In this document: piece by piece, positions 7,897-17,171 of the stretch
Layout of the letters: each line of letters begins with the position of its first letter
How positions within the stretch are numbered: position 1 is the first letter of the stretch
From: an uncultured Prevotella sp.
Lineage (GTDB): Bacteria; Bacteroidota; Bacteroidia; Bacteroidales; Bacteroidaceae
Length of the DNA stretch: 64,000 bases
Assembly (NCBI GenBank): GCA_902800365.1
Contig: CADCEF010000001.1
Coordinates: 1 to 64,000 of the forward strand
Reading direction: 5' to 3'
Notes under the pieces: generated by a model
What the model was told of the DNA's origin: nothing
The model's input: the letters and a program-made list of their open reading frames with translations, nothing else
The model's database searches: none
Translations under genes and position numbers: made by a program

Positions 7897-9034
7897 GCAG
7901 ATAACTACAAATGATAAGAATATAGACCAGTACCACCTGGAGCACACTTGGATGAAGACCGTCTATACTTGCTCCAGGAATAGCGGCAATGCGGTTCAAG
8001 GCTTCATTAAGAAGTTGTACTATATATAATAATATGTACGCGAGAGATGGAAACACCAATACCACTATCGATAGCCAAAGAATAACCATGGCTGCAGGAA
8101 TCACAATAAAGTTGGTGAGCAGGAAATAGGTAGAGAAGCGTCCGAAGTAGAAAGCTATCAAAGGAGCTACGCCCAATTGGGCAGAGCAACTGACCGTTAC
8201 CAGCCCCCAGATGCGCTTTATCCATCGATGTTCCATAAGATATTCTGCAGAGAAGACATCTTCAAACAAAGGTACAAACAGCAGAATAGCCAATACCGCC
8301 ATAAACGACATCTGGAATCCCACATCAAACAACCAAGACGGATTCCACATCAGCATCACAATAGCAGTAAAGGCAAGTGCGTTTATCGACATCTTATCAC
8401 GATTACCAATAGAAAGGAGTCCGTAGACAGTCAACATCACAGCTGAACGGACTACACTTACCGACATGCCGACAAGAAAAACAAATGCCCAAATAAACAA
8501 GATTATAACCAATTGCGACAATGCCGGCCACCGTCGACGAGGTAGGAATAGCGAAAATAGCATGTAGATGATACCAAGATGTAAACCGCTAAGAGCCAGC
8601 ACATGCGATGCGCCACTTACGGAATAGGTATCCTTTAGATTGTGAGTCAAAGCAGATTTATCACCTAAAGACATTGCAGCAACTACAGCATAAGCATCGC
8701 CATTGATACCATTATCAGAAAAGCGAATAAGCAGTTTTTCCCGTTGTTGCATGAAATATGTTTTGGAACGGTCAATACTAGTAGTGGTTTGCGAGTTATC
8801 AGGCATAGTATGTTGTCTTTGCATAAGAAACATGCCCATAAACAGGAAACAAAGTAGGATTGATAATGACTGCATATACTTGTATTTCCACAGCAGCAAC
8901 GCTATTACCACCATTCCAATCAACACAGGTAGCATAGAAACGGGTAACGCAACATAATGAGCAATGATTATACCAATAATCATGCACACAACTATACGGA
9001 GTAAAGGAGCATTATCCAACAATCTGTTACGCAT
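7850..9034 (-). CDS. ComEC/Rec2-type competence channel, short form
   Basis: ComEC is the inner-membrane channel that passes single-stranded DNA during natural transformation. This protein (394 residues from ATG 9034) has the competence-domain signature SGASHVLALSGLHLGIIY and VRSAVMLTVYG with many membrane helices. It is shorter than full ComEC: the N-terminal OB-fold (DUF4131) region is mostly missing and there is no C-terminal metallo-beta-lactamase domain. An in-frame TTG at 9046 lies inside the promoter, so ATG 9034 is chosen. Its 3' end overlaps the AEC gene by 47 bases. Confidence 0.82.
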   Translation of the reverse strand: MRNRLLDNAPLLRIVVCMIIGIIIAHYVALPVSMLPVLIGMVVIALLLWKYKYMQSLSILLCFLFMGMFLMQRQHTMPDNSQTTTSIDRSKTYFMQQREKLLIRFSDNGINGDAYAVVAAMSLGDKSALTHNLKDTYSVSGASHVLALSGLHLGIIYMLFSLFLPRRRWPALSQLVIILFIWAFVFLVGMSVSVVRSAVMLTVYGLLSIGNRDKMSINALAFTAIVMLMWNPSWLFDVGFQMSFMAVLAILLFVPLFEDVFSAEYLMEHRWIKRIWGLVTVSCSAQLGVAPLIAFYFGRFSTYFLLTNFIVIPAAMVILWLSIVVLVFPSLAYILLYIVQLLNEALNRIAAIPGASIDGLHPSVLQVVLVYILIICSYLLIERIKPIVGWRASR

Positions 9035-9043
9035 ACCAATATG

Positions 9044-9051
9044 CAAAAGTA
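9044..9051 (-). promoter_or_regulatory. Promoter of the comEC-like gene
   Basis: CAAAAGTA on the plus strand reads TACTTTTG on the minus strand (TAnnTTTG) and ends about ten bases before ATG 9034, so the leader is very short. Confidence 0.65.
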
Positions 9052-9113
9052 CAACTATTTTTGGTATTCATAGAAAAAACTGTAATTAATTTGGCTTTTT
9101 GCAAACTAAATAG

Positions 9114-9121
9114 TAACTTTG
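9114..9121 (+). promoter_or_regulatory. Promoter of the terC-like gene
   Basis: TAACTTTG with an ATTTGG block about 20 bp upstream (9089-9094) as -33. The leader to ATG 9149 is about 22 bases, too short for a yybP-ykoY manganese riboswitch, which often precedes terC/alx genes elsewhere. Confidence 0.7.
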
Positions 9122-9148
9122 CAGCTGAAAACAAAGAAATAGGAATAT

Positions 9149-10099
9149 ATGGAAATGGTTAATATGCCCCTTTGGGCATGGGTATTGTTCTACATCCTTG
9201 TACTTGTAATGCTACTTATCGACCTTAAATCGTTCGGTAAGAAAGGACAACACGAGGTGGGAGTATCCGAGGCTCTGAAGATGACCGCCGTATGGATTGG
9301 CGTGTCGCTGGTATTCTGCGGTGGCATCTATCTGTGGTATCCGGCAGAACCACACGAAAAGGCAATGGAGTTTCTTGCTGGTTATCTGATAGAGAAATCA
9401 CTATCGATGGACAACTTGTTTGTGTTCCTGATGCTATTCTCGTTCTTCGGTGTGAAGAACAAATATCAGCACGAGGTATTGTTCTGGGGAATCTTTGGTG
9501 CATTGGTGCTGCGCAGTGTTTTCATCTTTGCAGGTACAGCCATCATCTCACAGTTTGAATGGGTGCTTGCTGTATTTGGTGTTTTCCTTATCTATACAGG
9601 TATCAAGATGTTCGGTCATAAAGACGACGAGCATGTCGACCCCTCGAAGAACATCTTTGTGAAAATGTTCAAGAGGTTCTTCCCCGTTACCGACCAGATG
9701 CACGAGGACAAGTTCTTTATTTTGGAAAATGGCAAGCGACTGGCCACGCCACTGTTTATCACATTGCTGGTGATTGAGACTACCGATGTAGCTTTTGCCG
9801 TTGACTCTATCCCCGCCGTATTCTCGGTGAGTCGCGATCCGTTTATCGTTCTGACTTCAAATATCTTTGCGATTCTTGGATTGCGAGCCTTGTATTTTGC
9901 ACTGGCAGCGGTGGCCAAATATTTCACATATCTGAAATACGGTCTGGGAATCATACTCAGTTTTGTAGGTATAAAAATGTTGCTCGAAGTATTCTGGCAT
10001 ATCAAAGTGGCCACCCCACTCTCGTTGGCCATCATCTTCGGTGTGCTGGTACTTTCGATGTTACTGTCTGTATGGATATCAAAAACTAAAACCAAATAA
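9149..10099 (+). CDS. TerC/Alx family integral membrane protein
   Basis: A 316-residue protein with seven to nine membrane helices and the conserved acidic motifs of the family (EKSLSMDNLFVFLMLF and ETTDVAFAVDSIPAVF). TerC/Alx proteins are linked to manganese export, tellurite resistance and metalation of secreted proteins. The length and the C-terminal VGIKMLLE helix fit the Alx branch. Three bases separate it from the downstream deacylase gene, so the two are probably cotranscribed. Confidence 0.87.
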   Translation: MEMVNMPLWAWVLFYILVLVMLLIDLKSFGKKGQHEVGVSEALKMTAVWIGVSLVFCGGIYLWYPAEPHEKAMEFLAGYLIEKSLSMDNLFVFLMLFSFFGVKNKYQHEVLFWGIFGALVLRSVFIFAGTAIISQFEWVLAVFGVFLIYTGIKMFGHKDDEHVDPSKNIFVKMFKRFFPVTDQMHEDKFFILENGKRLATPLFITLLVIETTDVAFAVDSIPAVFSVSRDPFIVLTSNIFAILGLRALYFALAAVAKYFTYLKYGLGIILSFVGIKMLLEVFWHIKVATPLSLAIIFGVLVLSMLLSVWISKTKTK

Positions 10100-10101
10100 T
10101 T

Positions 10102-11166
10102 ATGGAAGCCAAATACTACACCAACGACGCAGTAGAACTGCTGAAAGAGTTGATAGCCATCCCTTCAATAAGCAGGGACGAGACAAGGGCTACCGATAAG
10201 TTGGCTGAATACCTGAACTATTGGAATCTGCCATTCGGACGAGAGGGTAATAACCTCTGGGTGGGATGCCCTGACTGGGACAACAACCGCCCCACGGTGA
10301 TGCTTAATGCACATATTGACACTGTGAAGCCAGTAAATACATGGACTCGCGATGCCTTTACACCAACCCAGGAAGGAGATATACTGTATGGACTTGGCTC
10401 AAATGATTGCGGAGGCGGACTAGTTGCACTGCTTCAGGCATATCGCATTATGCTTCATCGCCATCGCAACTATAACCTGCTATGGGTTGCCTCAGCCGAA
10501 GAAGAAGTCTCAGGCGCCAACGGACTAAGTCGTGTACTACCCTTATTACCACAGGTTGATGTTGCCATAGTTGGTGAACCTACTGGCATGCAGCCAGCTA
10601 TCGCCGAGAAGGGACTGATGGTTATTGACGGCTATGCACATGGAAAGTCAGGACATGCTGCCAGAAACGAAGGAGTCAACGCGATATACGAGGCACTTGA
10701 TGATTTGGTTTGGCTTCGCGACTACAAATTCCGCAAAGTGAGTCCTCTGCTTGGAGCTACAAAGATGACTGTTACCGTGGTTGAGAGCGGCACACAGCAT
10801 AATGTTATTCCGGATACACTACACTTTATAATAGATGTACGCACCAACGAATTCTATCAGAATGAATACTTGTTCAACTTCCTCTGCAAGAAGATGACCA
10901 AGTGCGAGCTTCGCGCCCGCTCTTTCCGCCTGCACTCTTCTGCCATCTCGCCAGAGCATCCTCTTATAAAGAGATGTATAGAAAGAGGCATGCAGCCCTT
11001 TGGTTCGCCCACGCTGAGCGATCAGGCATTGATGCCATTCCCATCGTTTAAGTTGGGACCTGGCGAATCAAGCCGTTCGCATTCAGCTAACGAATTCATA
11101 AAGATTTCGGAGATAGAACAGGCTATCGAAACCTACGTAGGATTGTTGGACGGATTGACACTTTAG
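10102..11166 (+). CDS. argE: M20 family metallopeptidase, probable N-acyl-ornithine deacylase (ArgE-like)
   Basis: A 354-residue cytoplasmic zinc hydrolase of the M20/ArgE family. Visible motifs are the first metal block NAHIDTV, the GSNDCGGG aspartate, the catalytic SAEEEVSGANG glutamates, VGEPTG and the dimerisation-domain SGHAARNEG. In Bacteroidota this branch releases ornithine from N-acetyl- or N-succinyl-ornithine in arginine synthesis. No other arg gene is nearby, so the substrate is inferred. Only three bases separate its stop from the convergent EnvC-like gene, with no terminator visible. Confidence 0.83.
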   Translation: MEAKYYTNDAVELLKELIAIPSISRDETRATDKLAEYLNYWNLPFGREGNNLWVGCPDWDNNRPTVMLNAHIDTVKPVNTWTRDAFTPTQEGDILYGLGSNDCGGGLVALLQAYRIMLHRHRNYNLLWVASAEEEVSGANGLSRVLPLLPQVDVAIVGEPTGMQPAIAEKGLMVIDGYAHGKSGHAARNEGVNAIYEALDDLVWLRDYKFRKVSPLLGATKMTVTVVESGTQHNVIPDTLHFIIDVRTNEFYQNEYLFNFLCKKMTKCELRARSFRLHSSAISPEHPLIKRCIERGMQPFGSPTLSDQALMPFPSFKLGPGESSRSHSANEFIKISEIEQAIETYVGLLDGLTL

Positions 11167-11169
11167 TGT

Positions 11170-12783
11170 CTATCTGGCCAACCATCCTTCTGGATTTAGT
11201 TTCGCGCTACCATGGCGCAACTGGAACTGCATCAAACCTTCAGCACCCACACGACCAAGCGTCTGTCGGGTGCTAACTTTTTGTCCACGACTAACGTTTA
11301 CCGAAGCCAGATCGCAGTATACAGAAAGGTAGCTACCATGACGAACAATTACAACCGTAGTTCCAGCATAGCTGAACACAGCACTAACCTCGCCATCGAA
11401 GATACAACGAACAGCAGCACCAGGCTGGCCCTTAATATCGATACCTTTCTTATCAAGCGTTACGTGACCTTTTACATCGGTAACGTGGTTTGTACCAAAG
11501 TGGTTCACTATACGATAGCTACCAGTGATAGGCATAGGCAGGCGTCCACGATTACTCTCGAAATTACCACTAAGCTGACGGTCTTCGGATGAAACAGTAT
11601 ATACAGTCTCAGCCTTCTTTGCCTCAGCAACTTCTTTATCATGAGCCTTCGCATCAGCAGCCGCCTTACGTTCAGCAGCCACACGAGCTCGCTCTGCTTC
11701 AGCGGCAGCACGCTCTGCGGCAGCTCTCTCTTCGGCATTCTTCTTGGCAGCAGCAAGAGCCTCAGCCTTAGCCTTTCTCTCCTTTTCCTTTGCTTCGGCT
11801 ATACGACGCTCGTTCTCTTTACGAGCAGCCTCAGCAGCTGCCTTCTTTCTAGCAAGTTCCTCGGCTTTTCGCTTAGCCTCAGCCTCAGCAGCCTTACGTC
11901 TAGCTTCTGCTTCCGCACGTGCTTTGGCACGGGCTATCTCCTGAGCGATAAGTTTATCAATCTGTGCATTCAGTTCGGCATCGCGTTTCTTCTGTTTCTC
12001 AATGATTCCCTGAATGGTCTTCTGTTGTTTCTGCAGCGATGATACCATCTTCTGCTGTTCAACCTGTTTTCCCTCAAGCGATCTACGCTCCTGTTCATCC
12101 CTTACAAGAAGATCATTCTTCTGTTTCTTAGTGTCGGTAAGCTCATCATATGCCTCAGCCACCTGAGCCTTCATTGACTTTACTGCCTCGGCCTGACTCT
12201 GCTGATATTTAGCATATTCACGCACAAATCGCATACGACGATACATCTGAGACAGGTTCTTTGCACTGAATATAAACATCAGCTGGCTCTGCATATTACG
12301 ATTGCGATGCATATAACGCATTGACTTAACGAAGCGTTGTTTACGTTCAGCAAGTTCTTCCTCAAGGTACTTCATATGAGCCTCAAGAGTATGGATATCG
12401 CCATCAAGACGGTTGATGTCATGACGTATGGTATCAATAGACTTGCGCTTATCGGCAATCTCATTATTTATTATCAACAGATTCTGTAACCGTTTCTTCA
12501 CATCACGCTCGTTGGCCTGAAGTTTACGCTGCTGTTCCTCAATCTGTTTGCGAACCTTCTGCTGCTCATTTTTCAGGCTATTAACCGTAACGGGCTGCTT
12601 GGTGGTGGCAGTCTTCTTGGTTGTCGACTTCTTTGTTGTGGTAGTTTTCTTCTTGGCAGTAGTAGCGGTACGCTTTTGCGCAGAAGACTTCTTCGCATGC
12701 TGTGCCACAGCAGGCGAAGAGAACGAGATGAGTGCCATGAGCACCATCACAAGATAATTACAACGAAATACTCTATTCATCAC
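11170..12783 (-). CDS. EnvC-like murein hydrolase activator with degenerate LytM domain
   Basis: A 537-residue exported protein: signal peptide (residues 1-27), a Lys/Thr-rich linker, a long coiled coil (about 70-280), an Ala/Lys/Glu-rich low-complexity helix (about 285-390) and a C-terminal LytM/M23 domain (about 420-537). The LytM motifs have lost metal ligands: KKGIDI instead of HxGxD, YCDL instead of YxHL, and QFQLRHG where HxH-type residues normally are. This is the pattern of EnvC-type activators of cell-separation amidases, not an active endopeptidase. Overlaps the DUF4292 gene upstream by four bases. Confidence 0.88.
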   Translation of the reverse strand: MMNRVFRCNYLVMVLMALISFSSPAVAQHAKKSSAQKRTATTAKKKTTTTKKSTTKKTATTKQPVTVNSLKNEQQKVRKQIEEQQRKLQANERDVKKRLQNLLIINNEIADKRKSIDTIRHDINRLDGDIHTLEAHMKYLEEELAERKQRFVKSMRYMHRNRNMQSQLMFIFSAKNLSQMYRRMRFVREYAKYQQSQAEAVKSMKAQVAEAYDELTDTKKQKNDLLVRDEQERRSLEGKQVEQQKMVSSLQKQQKTIQGIIEKQKKRDAELNAQIDKLIAQEIARAKARAEAEARRKAAEAEAKRKAEELARKKAAAEAARKENERRIAEAKEKERKAKAEALAAAKKNAEERAAAERAAAEAERARVAAERKAAADAKAHDKEVAEAKKAETVYTVSSEDRQLSGNFESNRGRLPMPITGSYRIVNHFGTNHVTDVKGHVTLDKKGIDIKGQPGAAVRCIFDGEVSAVFSYAGTTVVIVRHGSYLSVYCDLASVNVSRGQKVSTRQTLGRVGAEGLMQFQLRHGSAKLNPEGWLAR

Positions 12784-13637
12784 AGAGCCATGAATCGGCG
12801 GAGTATCTCATCCACTGTTACCTCACGATATTTGTTAGACACTTCTGTTCTGGCCTCCCACTCTGTATCAGAACCAAGATAATTCAAGGTCATACCAAGT
12901 TTAACCTCCTTATCAGGAGTTGTAAGAGTAATCTGATGTTTCTTTGGATAAACCTTACGACTGAAAACCTCGAATTCAGAGTAGTCCCAGTTAAGCTGAG
13001 TGTTTCCATTGAAACGGTCCTTATAAAGGATATTGGCCATACGGATGATTGCAGTATTCTTACTTGCAAGCCAACTATAGTCCATCTTACCATCCTCATA
13101 ATTGATAATCATATCGTCGCCGCTCTCAATGGTAGAGAAGTTTGTCTCTGCAATATTCTTAGAAAGAACAACAGCATCGCTACCCTGATTAGGCTTGAAG
13201 AGCTCGTTCCAGAACAAAGCCTGAAGAGCCATGAAGTTCAGTCCGCTATTACGCAAGAAATCAATCTGGCGATATGGTGCCTTAAGATACTGCTTATTAA
13301 TACGGTCCATAATAAGCACGTAATCCTTAGTAAATTCTAATCGACCAGCCTCAACAAATCCGAAAGCCATAAGCTGAAGACGAATAACATCGTTTCGTCT
13401 CATCTTCAGGTTGCCAGTAAGTGTTAACTTCTGCGGACCTACCTCTACAGAGAACTTTACTTTTGAGGTAATGAACTTTGCCGTCTGCTGGTTTTCACGG
13501 ACCTGACCAAGGAAATCAGAAGCCTGACGCTGGGCGATTGTTGGCGTAGGATCAACAATCTTCTTGTGTGACTTACACGACACAAGCACTAACGGCAATG
13601 CCAATACGGCAATTCTTACGATACTTTGTAGTTTCAT
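12780..13637 (-). CDS. DUF4292 domain lipoprotein
   Basis: A 285-residue protein with a lipoprotein signal (LALPLVLVSC, lipid Cys at about 21). The mature part follows the DUF4292 pattern: SDFLGQVRENQQTAKFITSKVKFSVE, LRMRRNDVIRLQLMAFGFVEAGRLEFT, and PYRQIDFL. DUF4292 proteins look like LolA/LolB-type half-barrels, so an envelope lipid or lipoprotein carrier role is plausible but unproven. Stop and start overlaps on both sides (TAATG upstream, ATGA downstream) place it in the dut-TPR-DUF4292-EnvC operon. Confidence 0.85.
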   Translation of the reverse strand: MKLQSIVRIAVLALPLVLVSCKSHKKIVDPTPTIAQRQASDFLGQVRENQQTAKFITSKVKFSVEVGPQKLTLTGNLKMRRNDVIRLQLMAFGFVEAGRLEFTKDYVLIMDRINKQYLKAPYRQIDFLRNSGLNFMALQALFWNELFKPNQGSDAVVLSKNIAETNFSTIESGDDMIINYEDGKMDYSWLASKNTAIIRMANILYKDRFNGNTQLNWDYSEFEVFSRKVYPKKHQITLTTPDKEVKLGMTLNYLGSDTEWEARTEVSNKYREVTVDEILRRFMAL

Positions 13638-15238
13638 TATCGATCTATTTTTTGTTTTATTTTGTCTGCATGTTCTTTAATCACTGAGTTGTCCTGGTTC
13701 TCGTCCAGGTTCTGTAGAGCCTGATCAATATATATCTGAGCCTCAGAATAGCGCCCTAACATATAGAGAATCCAAGCATAAGTATCAAGATAGGTAGCAT
13801 TCTTTGGTTCAGCCTTGATGGTCTTGAAACTCATCTGCTCTGCCTTGTTGAGCTGCTCACCTGTCTCACTAAGGAAATATGCATAGTTATTTAAACATCC
13901 CATATTGTCGTCTTTCCACTGCAGGCATGAGTCGTATGCCTCATACGCTTCTCTTACCAGCCCCTTCTGATGCAAAATGTCGCCCATAACGGCATAGAAA
14001 TCAGAAACGATAGCAGGATCGCTATCTTCCTTGATAACTCCGATGCCATTCTTAAAAGCAGAAAGGGCTGCATCCAGACTATCACGACGATAAAAAGCCA
14101 CTCCTTGATAATAATAGAAAGCCAACTCGTCGGGGTTATACTGACGGGCATCCTGACAGAGAGAGATAACGCGTTCCATGTCATCATCCTCCCATGCATA
14201 ACCAATAAGTTGCAGGCGGGCTGCAGAGTTATCGGGAGCTATGGATAGTGCCTTTTCAAGAACCTTGCCGACACTATCTTTAGGCATCTTTTTTATATTC
14301 ATATAAGATGCACACAGTATAGCCATATTCTCATCAGTCTGTGGCTGCTTCAATATCTTATCGAATAACTGCAGAACCCTTGTACTGTCACCTCCGGCAT
14401 TCTCGCTGGCAGATATCTCCTGGCGAAGCAGATGTATCTTCTCCTCCATCGTTGAGTTCTTATTCAAGAGCACACGCTCGGTAAGAGAATCAGCAATTTC
14501 CTTATGATTCAGGGCCTGATGATATGTGCGTAGCGACATCAACACACGATTATTATCCGGTTCTTCCTTAAGAATCTTATCATAGACCTTGAGTGCCTTC
14601 TTCAACTGGCCATTCATCATCAGCGTTTCACCATAAAGTGCCAGATAGTTGAAGTCGTTAGGATATTTCTCTGAAAGAGCTTTAATCTCGGCAATTGCGG
14701 CTTTTTTGTTTCCCTTACGAGTATAAATCTCGCTCTTTGCCATAGAGAGTCGTTCATTCTTTCCGTCTATGGCTTCTAAACGGTTAAGCACCTGTACGGC
14801 ATTATCAAGATCGTCAACCTGCTGATACAGTTGGAAGAGCATCTCTAAAAGATCCTCACGCTCCTTATCACGAGCATATATCTTTTCTACCACAGGAATA
14901 GCTGCCTCATAATCCTGCTGGCGTATATAAGCCTGAGCAAGCGTTTCCATATAGGTTTCGTTATCAGGATCGAGCGATGCAGCCTTCTTTATGTACTCAA
15001 GACTTTTATCAGTATTCTTAAGGGCATTATAGTATTGCGCAAGGAAATACCAAGCCTCAGGTGCTTCGGGATTTATTTCCAGACAATGGCGCAGAAGATC
15101 AAAGGCAGCATCATTATTGCCTTTCTGTCGCTGTACCATTGCTTCGAGGAAGAACTCATCATAGGTCCGTTGTCCGTAACCAGTGGTTACAGATAGCAAC
15201 AGCAACAACGATAGTCCTATCTTCTTCATTCCAATCAT
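13637..15238 (-). CDS. Exported tetratricopeptide repeat protein
   Basis: A 533-residue protein with a signal peptide (LSLLLLLSVTTGYGQ) and TPR units through the whole mature part, for example APEAWYFLAQYYNALKNTDKS, FNYLALYGETLMMNGQLKKA and NATYLDTYAWILYMLGRYSEA. It probably works as a periplasmic scaffold. Its operon with the DUF4292 lipoprotein and EnvC suggests an envelope-assembly role. M1 (15238) overlaps the dut stop; M4 (15229) is an equally plausible start. Confidence 0.85.
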   Translation of the reverse strand: MIGMKKIGLSLLLLLSVTTGYGQRTYDEFFLEAMVQRQKGNNDAAFDLLRHCLEINPEAPEAWYFLAQYYNALKNTDKSLEYIKKAASLDPDNETYMETLAQAYIRQQDYEAAIPVVEKIYARDKEREDLLEMLFQLYQQVDDLDNAVQVLNRLEAIDGKNERLSMAKSEIYTRKGNKKAAIAEIKALSEKYPNDFNYLALYGETLMMNGQLKKALKVYDKILKEEPDNNRVLMSLRTYHQALNHKEIADSLTERVLLNKNSTMEEKIHLLRQEISASENAGGDSTRVLQLFDKILKQPQTDENMAILCASYMNIKKMPKDSVGKVLEKALSIAPDNSAARLQLIGYAWEDDDMERVISLCQDARQYNPDELAFYYYQGVAFYRRDSLDAALSAFKNGIGVIKEDSDPAIVSDFYAVMGDILHQKGLVREAYEAYDSCLQWKDDNMGCLNNYAYFLSETGEQLNKAEQMSFKTIKAEPKNATYLDTYAWILYMLGRYSEAQIYIDQALQNLDENQDNSVIKEHADKIKQKIDR

Positions 15239-15675
15239 TATTTCACGCCTGTATGTCCGTAGCCGCCCTCACCTCTCTCTGTCTCATCGAGCACGTCTAC
15301 TGGGATAAACTCACCCTGCTCATGGCGGGCTATCACCATCTGGGCAATACGTTCACCATCCTCAACAACAAAATCCTCGTTTGACAGATTGATAAGCACA
15401 ACACCTATCTCGCCACGGTAGTCAGCATCGATAGTTCCTGGGGTATTAAGAACTGTAATACCCTTCTTCAGTGCCAAACCACTGCGAGGACGAACCTGAG
15501 CCTCGAATCCTACAGGCAGAGCGATATGCAATCCTGTTGGTATAAGCTTACGCTCCAGAGGTTTCAGTGTTATAGGTTCATTTATATTCGCTCTAAGATC
15601 CATGCCAGCACTCTGCTCTGTGGCATACTGTGGCAAGGGCTGGTGACCTTTGTTTACTACTTTTATTTTCAGCAT
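15238..15675 (-). CDS. dut: Deoxyuridine 5'-triphosphate nucleotidohydrolase
   Basis: Trimeric dUTPase converting dUTP to dUMP and pyrophosphate, keeping uracil out of DNA and feeding thymidylate synthesis. All five motifs are visible in the 145 residues: [35 protein letters not shown] and the C-terminal GEGGYGHTG. The last motif lacks the usual Phe and ends GVK. It leads the minus-strand operon and is divergent from dgt. Confidence 0.95.
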   Translation of the reverse strand: MLKIKVVNKGHQPLPQYATEQSAGMDLRANINEPITLKPLERKLIPTGLHIALPVGFEAQVRPRSGLALKKGITVLNTPGTIDADYRGEIGVVLINLSNEDFVVEDGERIAQMVIARHEQGEFIPVDVLDETERGEGGYGHTGVK

Positions 15676-15703
15676 ATTTTAAAATTTTATTTTAATCAAT
15701 GTG

Positions 15704-15711
15704 CAAAGGTA
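15704..15711 (-). promoter_or_regulatory. Promoter of the dut operon
   Basis: CAAAGGTA (plus) reads TACCTTTG on the minus strand, 28 bases upstream of the dut start. It is back-to-back with the dgt promoter at 15806. Confidence 0.75.
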
Positions 15712-15805
15712 GTGCTTTTAGCTTAGAAATAAGCCTTTCGAGGCCTAAATTTTTGATTTTTTCGTTAATTTCTGCGAAATGTGCTTATACTGCGCGTATT
15801 TTTCG

Positions 15806-15813
15806 TACCTTTG
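15806..15813 (+). promoter_or_regulatory. Promoter of dgt, nearly leaderless
   Basis: TACCTTTG lies ten bases before ATG 15824. Upstream in-frame codons back to 15779 lie before or within the promoter and cannot be translated from it. Confidence 0.75.
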
Positions 15814-15823
15814 CACCCTGATT

Positions 15824-17164
15824 ATGATGAATTGGCAACAACTTATATCAAACAAGCGTCTTGGTCAGGAGCATCGTCATCCTGAACGACACGATGACCG
15901 AACAGAGTTTAAGCGCGATTACGACCGCCTTATATTCTCTGCTCCGTTCCGTCGTCTACAGAACAAAACCCAGGTGTTTCCACTTCCGGGCAGCATATTT
16001 GTGCACAACCGTTTAACTCACTCGCTTGAAGTGGCCAGTGTGGGAATGTCGCTGGGCAATGATGTAGCAGCGCTGCTTACCAAGAAGCACCCAGAACTTA
16101 AGGAAGGTCTTTTCCAGGAGATAGGTCAGATTGTGGCAACAGCCGGTCTGGCTCATGACCTTGGTAATCCGCCATTCGGACATAGTGGCGAGAAGGCCAT
16201 CCAGTCGTTCTTCACAGAGGGTGCCGGCTATGATCTTCAGCGCCAGGTTAGTTCGATATTCTGGAACGACATGATTCACTTCGAGGGTAATGCCAATGCC
16301 TTCCGCCTGCTCACCCATCAGTTCAAGGGTCGTCGCCCAGGCGGTTTTGTAATGACTTATTCCACCCTTGCCAGCATCGTGAAATATCCTTTCTCTTCTA
16401 GTGCAGCCAGCAAGAAGGGCAAGTTCGGATTCTTTGACTCAGAGAAAGCCTATTATCGCCGCATAGCCGACGAACTTGGCATTCCATGTAAGTCAGAGGT
16501 TGGTGAACCACTGCGTTATGCACGTCATCCGCTGGTATATCTTGTTGAAGCAGCCGATGACATCTGTTACGAGATAATGGACATTGAGGATGCGCACAAA
16601 CTTAAGATTATTTCGCACGAAGAAACAATGCAGCTTTTACTTGCATTCTTCGATGAAGATACGCAGGAGCACATCCTAAAACGCATAGAAGACGAGGGCG
16701 TTGATGATAACAACGAGAAGGTTGTATATCTTCGTGCCTGTGTAATAGGAAAACTTGAAAACGAATGTGTACGCGTATTCGTTGACCATGAGGAAGAGAT
16801 TCTCAACGGAGAATTCCAGGGTAGTCTTATCGACCACATAAGCGATATACCACAGAAGGCATATAAGAACTGTTGTTCATTGTCAGTAGCCCGCATCTAC
16901 AAGAGTCGTCCAGTATTGGATGTGGAGCTTTCAGGTTATCAGATTATTCAGACCCTTATGGAGCAGTTCATAAATGCAGCTGTGCATCCTGAGCGATTCT
17001 ATTCAAAACACCTTATTAGTCGTGTGTCGAGTCAATACGATATTGATGCTCCCGACCTTGAAACCCGTATTATGGCGATAATCGATTATATAAGCGGTAT
17101 GACCGATGTATATGCACTTGATGTGTACCAGAAGATTAATGGCATATCGCTACCTATTATTTAA
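15824..17164 (+). CDS. dgt: Deoxyguanosinetriphosphate triphosphohydrolase-like dNTPase
   Basis: HD-superfamily enzyme that splits dNTPs into deoxynucleosides and triphosphate, lowering the dNTP pool. The protein has FSAPFRRLQNKTQVFP, the metal-binding His in NRLTHSLEVA, the HD pair in GLAHDLGNPPFGHSGE and the later aspartate in EAADDICYEIMDIEDA. Start is ATG 15824 (MMNW) or 15827, both just after the promoter, giving 446 or 445 residues. miaB follows after seven bases. Confidence 0.92.
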   Translation: MMNWQQLISNKRLGQEHRHPERHDDRTEFKRDYDRLIFSAPFRRLQNKTQVFPLPGSIFVHNRLTHSLEVASVGMSLGNDVAALLTKKHPELKEGLFQEIGQIVATAGLAHDLGNPPFGHSGEKAIQSFFTEGAGYDLQRQVSSIFWNDMIHFEGNANAFRLLTHQFKGRRPGGFVMTYSTLASIVKYPFSSSAASKKGKFGFFDSEKAYYRRIADELGIPCKSEVGEPLRYARHPLVYLVEAADDICYEIMDIEDAHKLKIISHEETMQLLLAFFDEDTQEHILKRIEDEGVDDNNEKVVYLRACVIGKLENECVRVFVDHEEEILNGEFQGSLIDHISDIPQKAYKNCCSLSVARIYKSRPVLDVELSGYQIIQTLMEQFINAAVHPERFYSKHLISRVSSQYDIDAPDLETRIMAIIDYISGMTDVYALDVYQKINGISLPII

Positions 17165-17171
17165 TTAAAGA

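Noticed and set aside
9046-9046. TTG start for comEC (and similar TTG starts at 25030, 36645, 47528 and 53105)
   Set aside because: Three of these TTG codons (9046, 25030, 36645) lie inside or upstream of the -7 promoter motif, and in every case a nearby ATG gives the expected family N-terminus.
9122-9148. yybP-ykoY manganese riboswitch upstream of the terC-like gene
   Set aside because: The leader between promoter and start codon is about 25 bases, far too short for the riboswitch fold.
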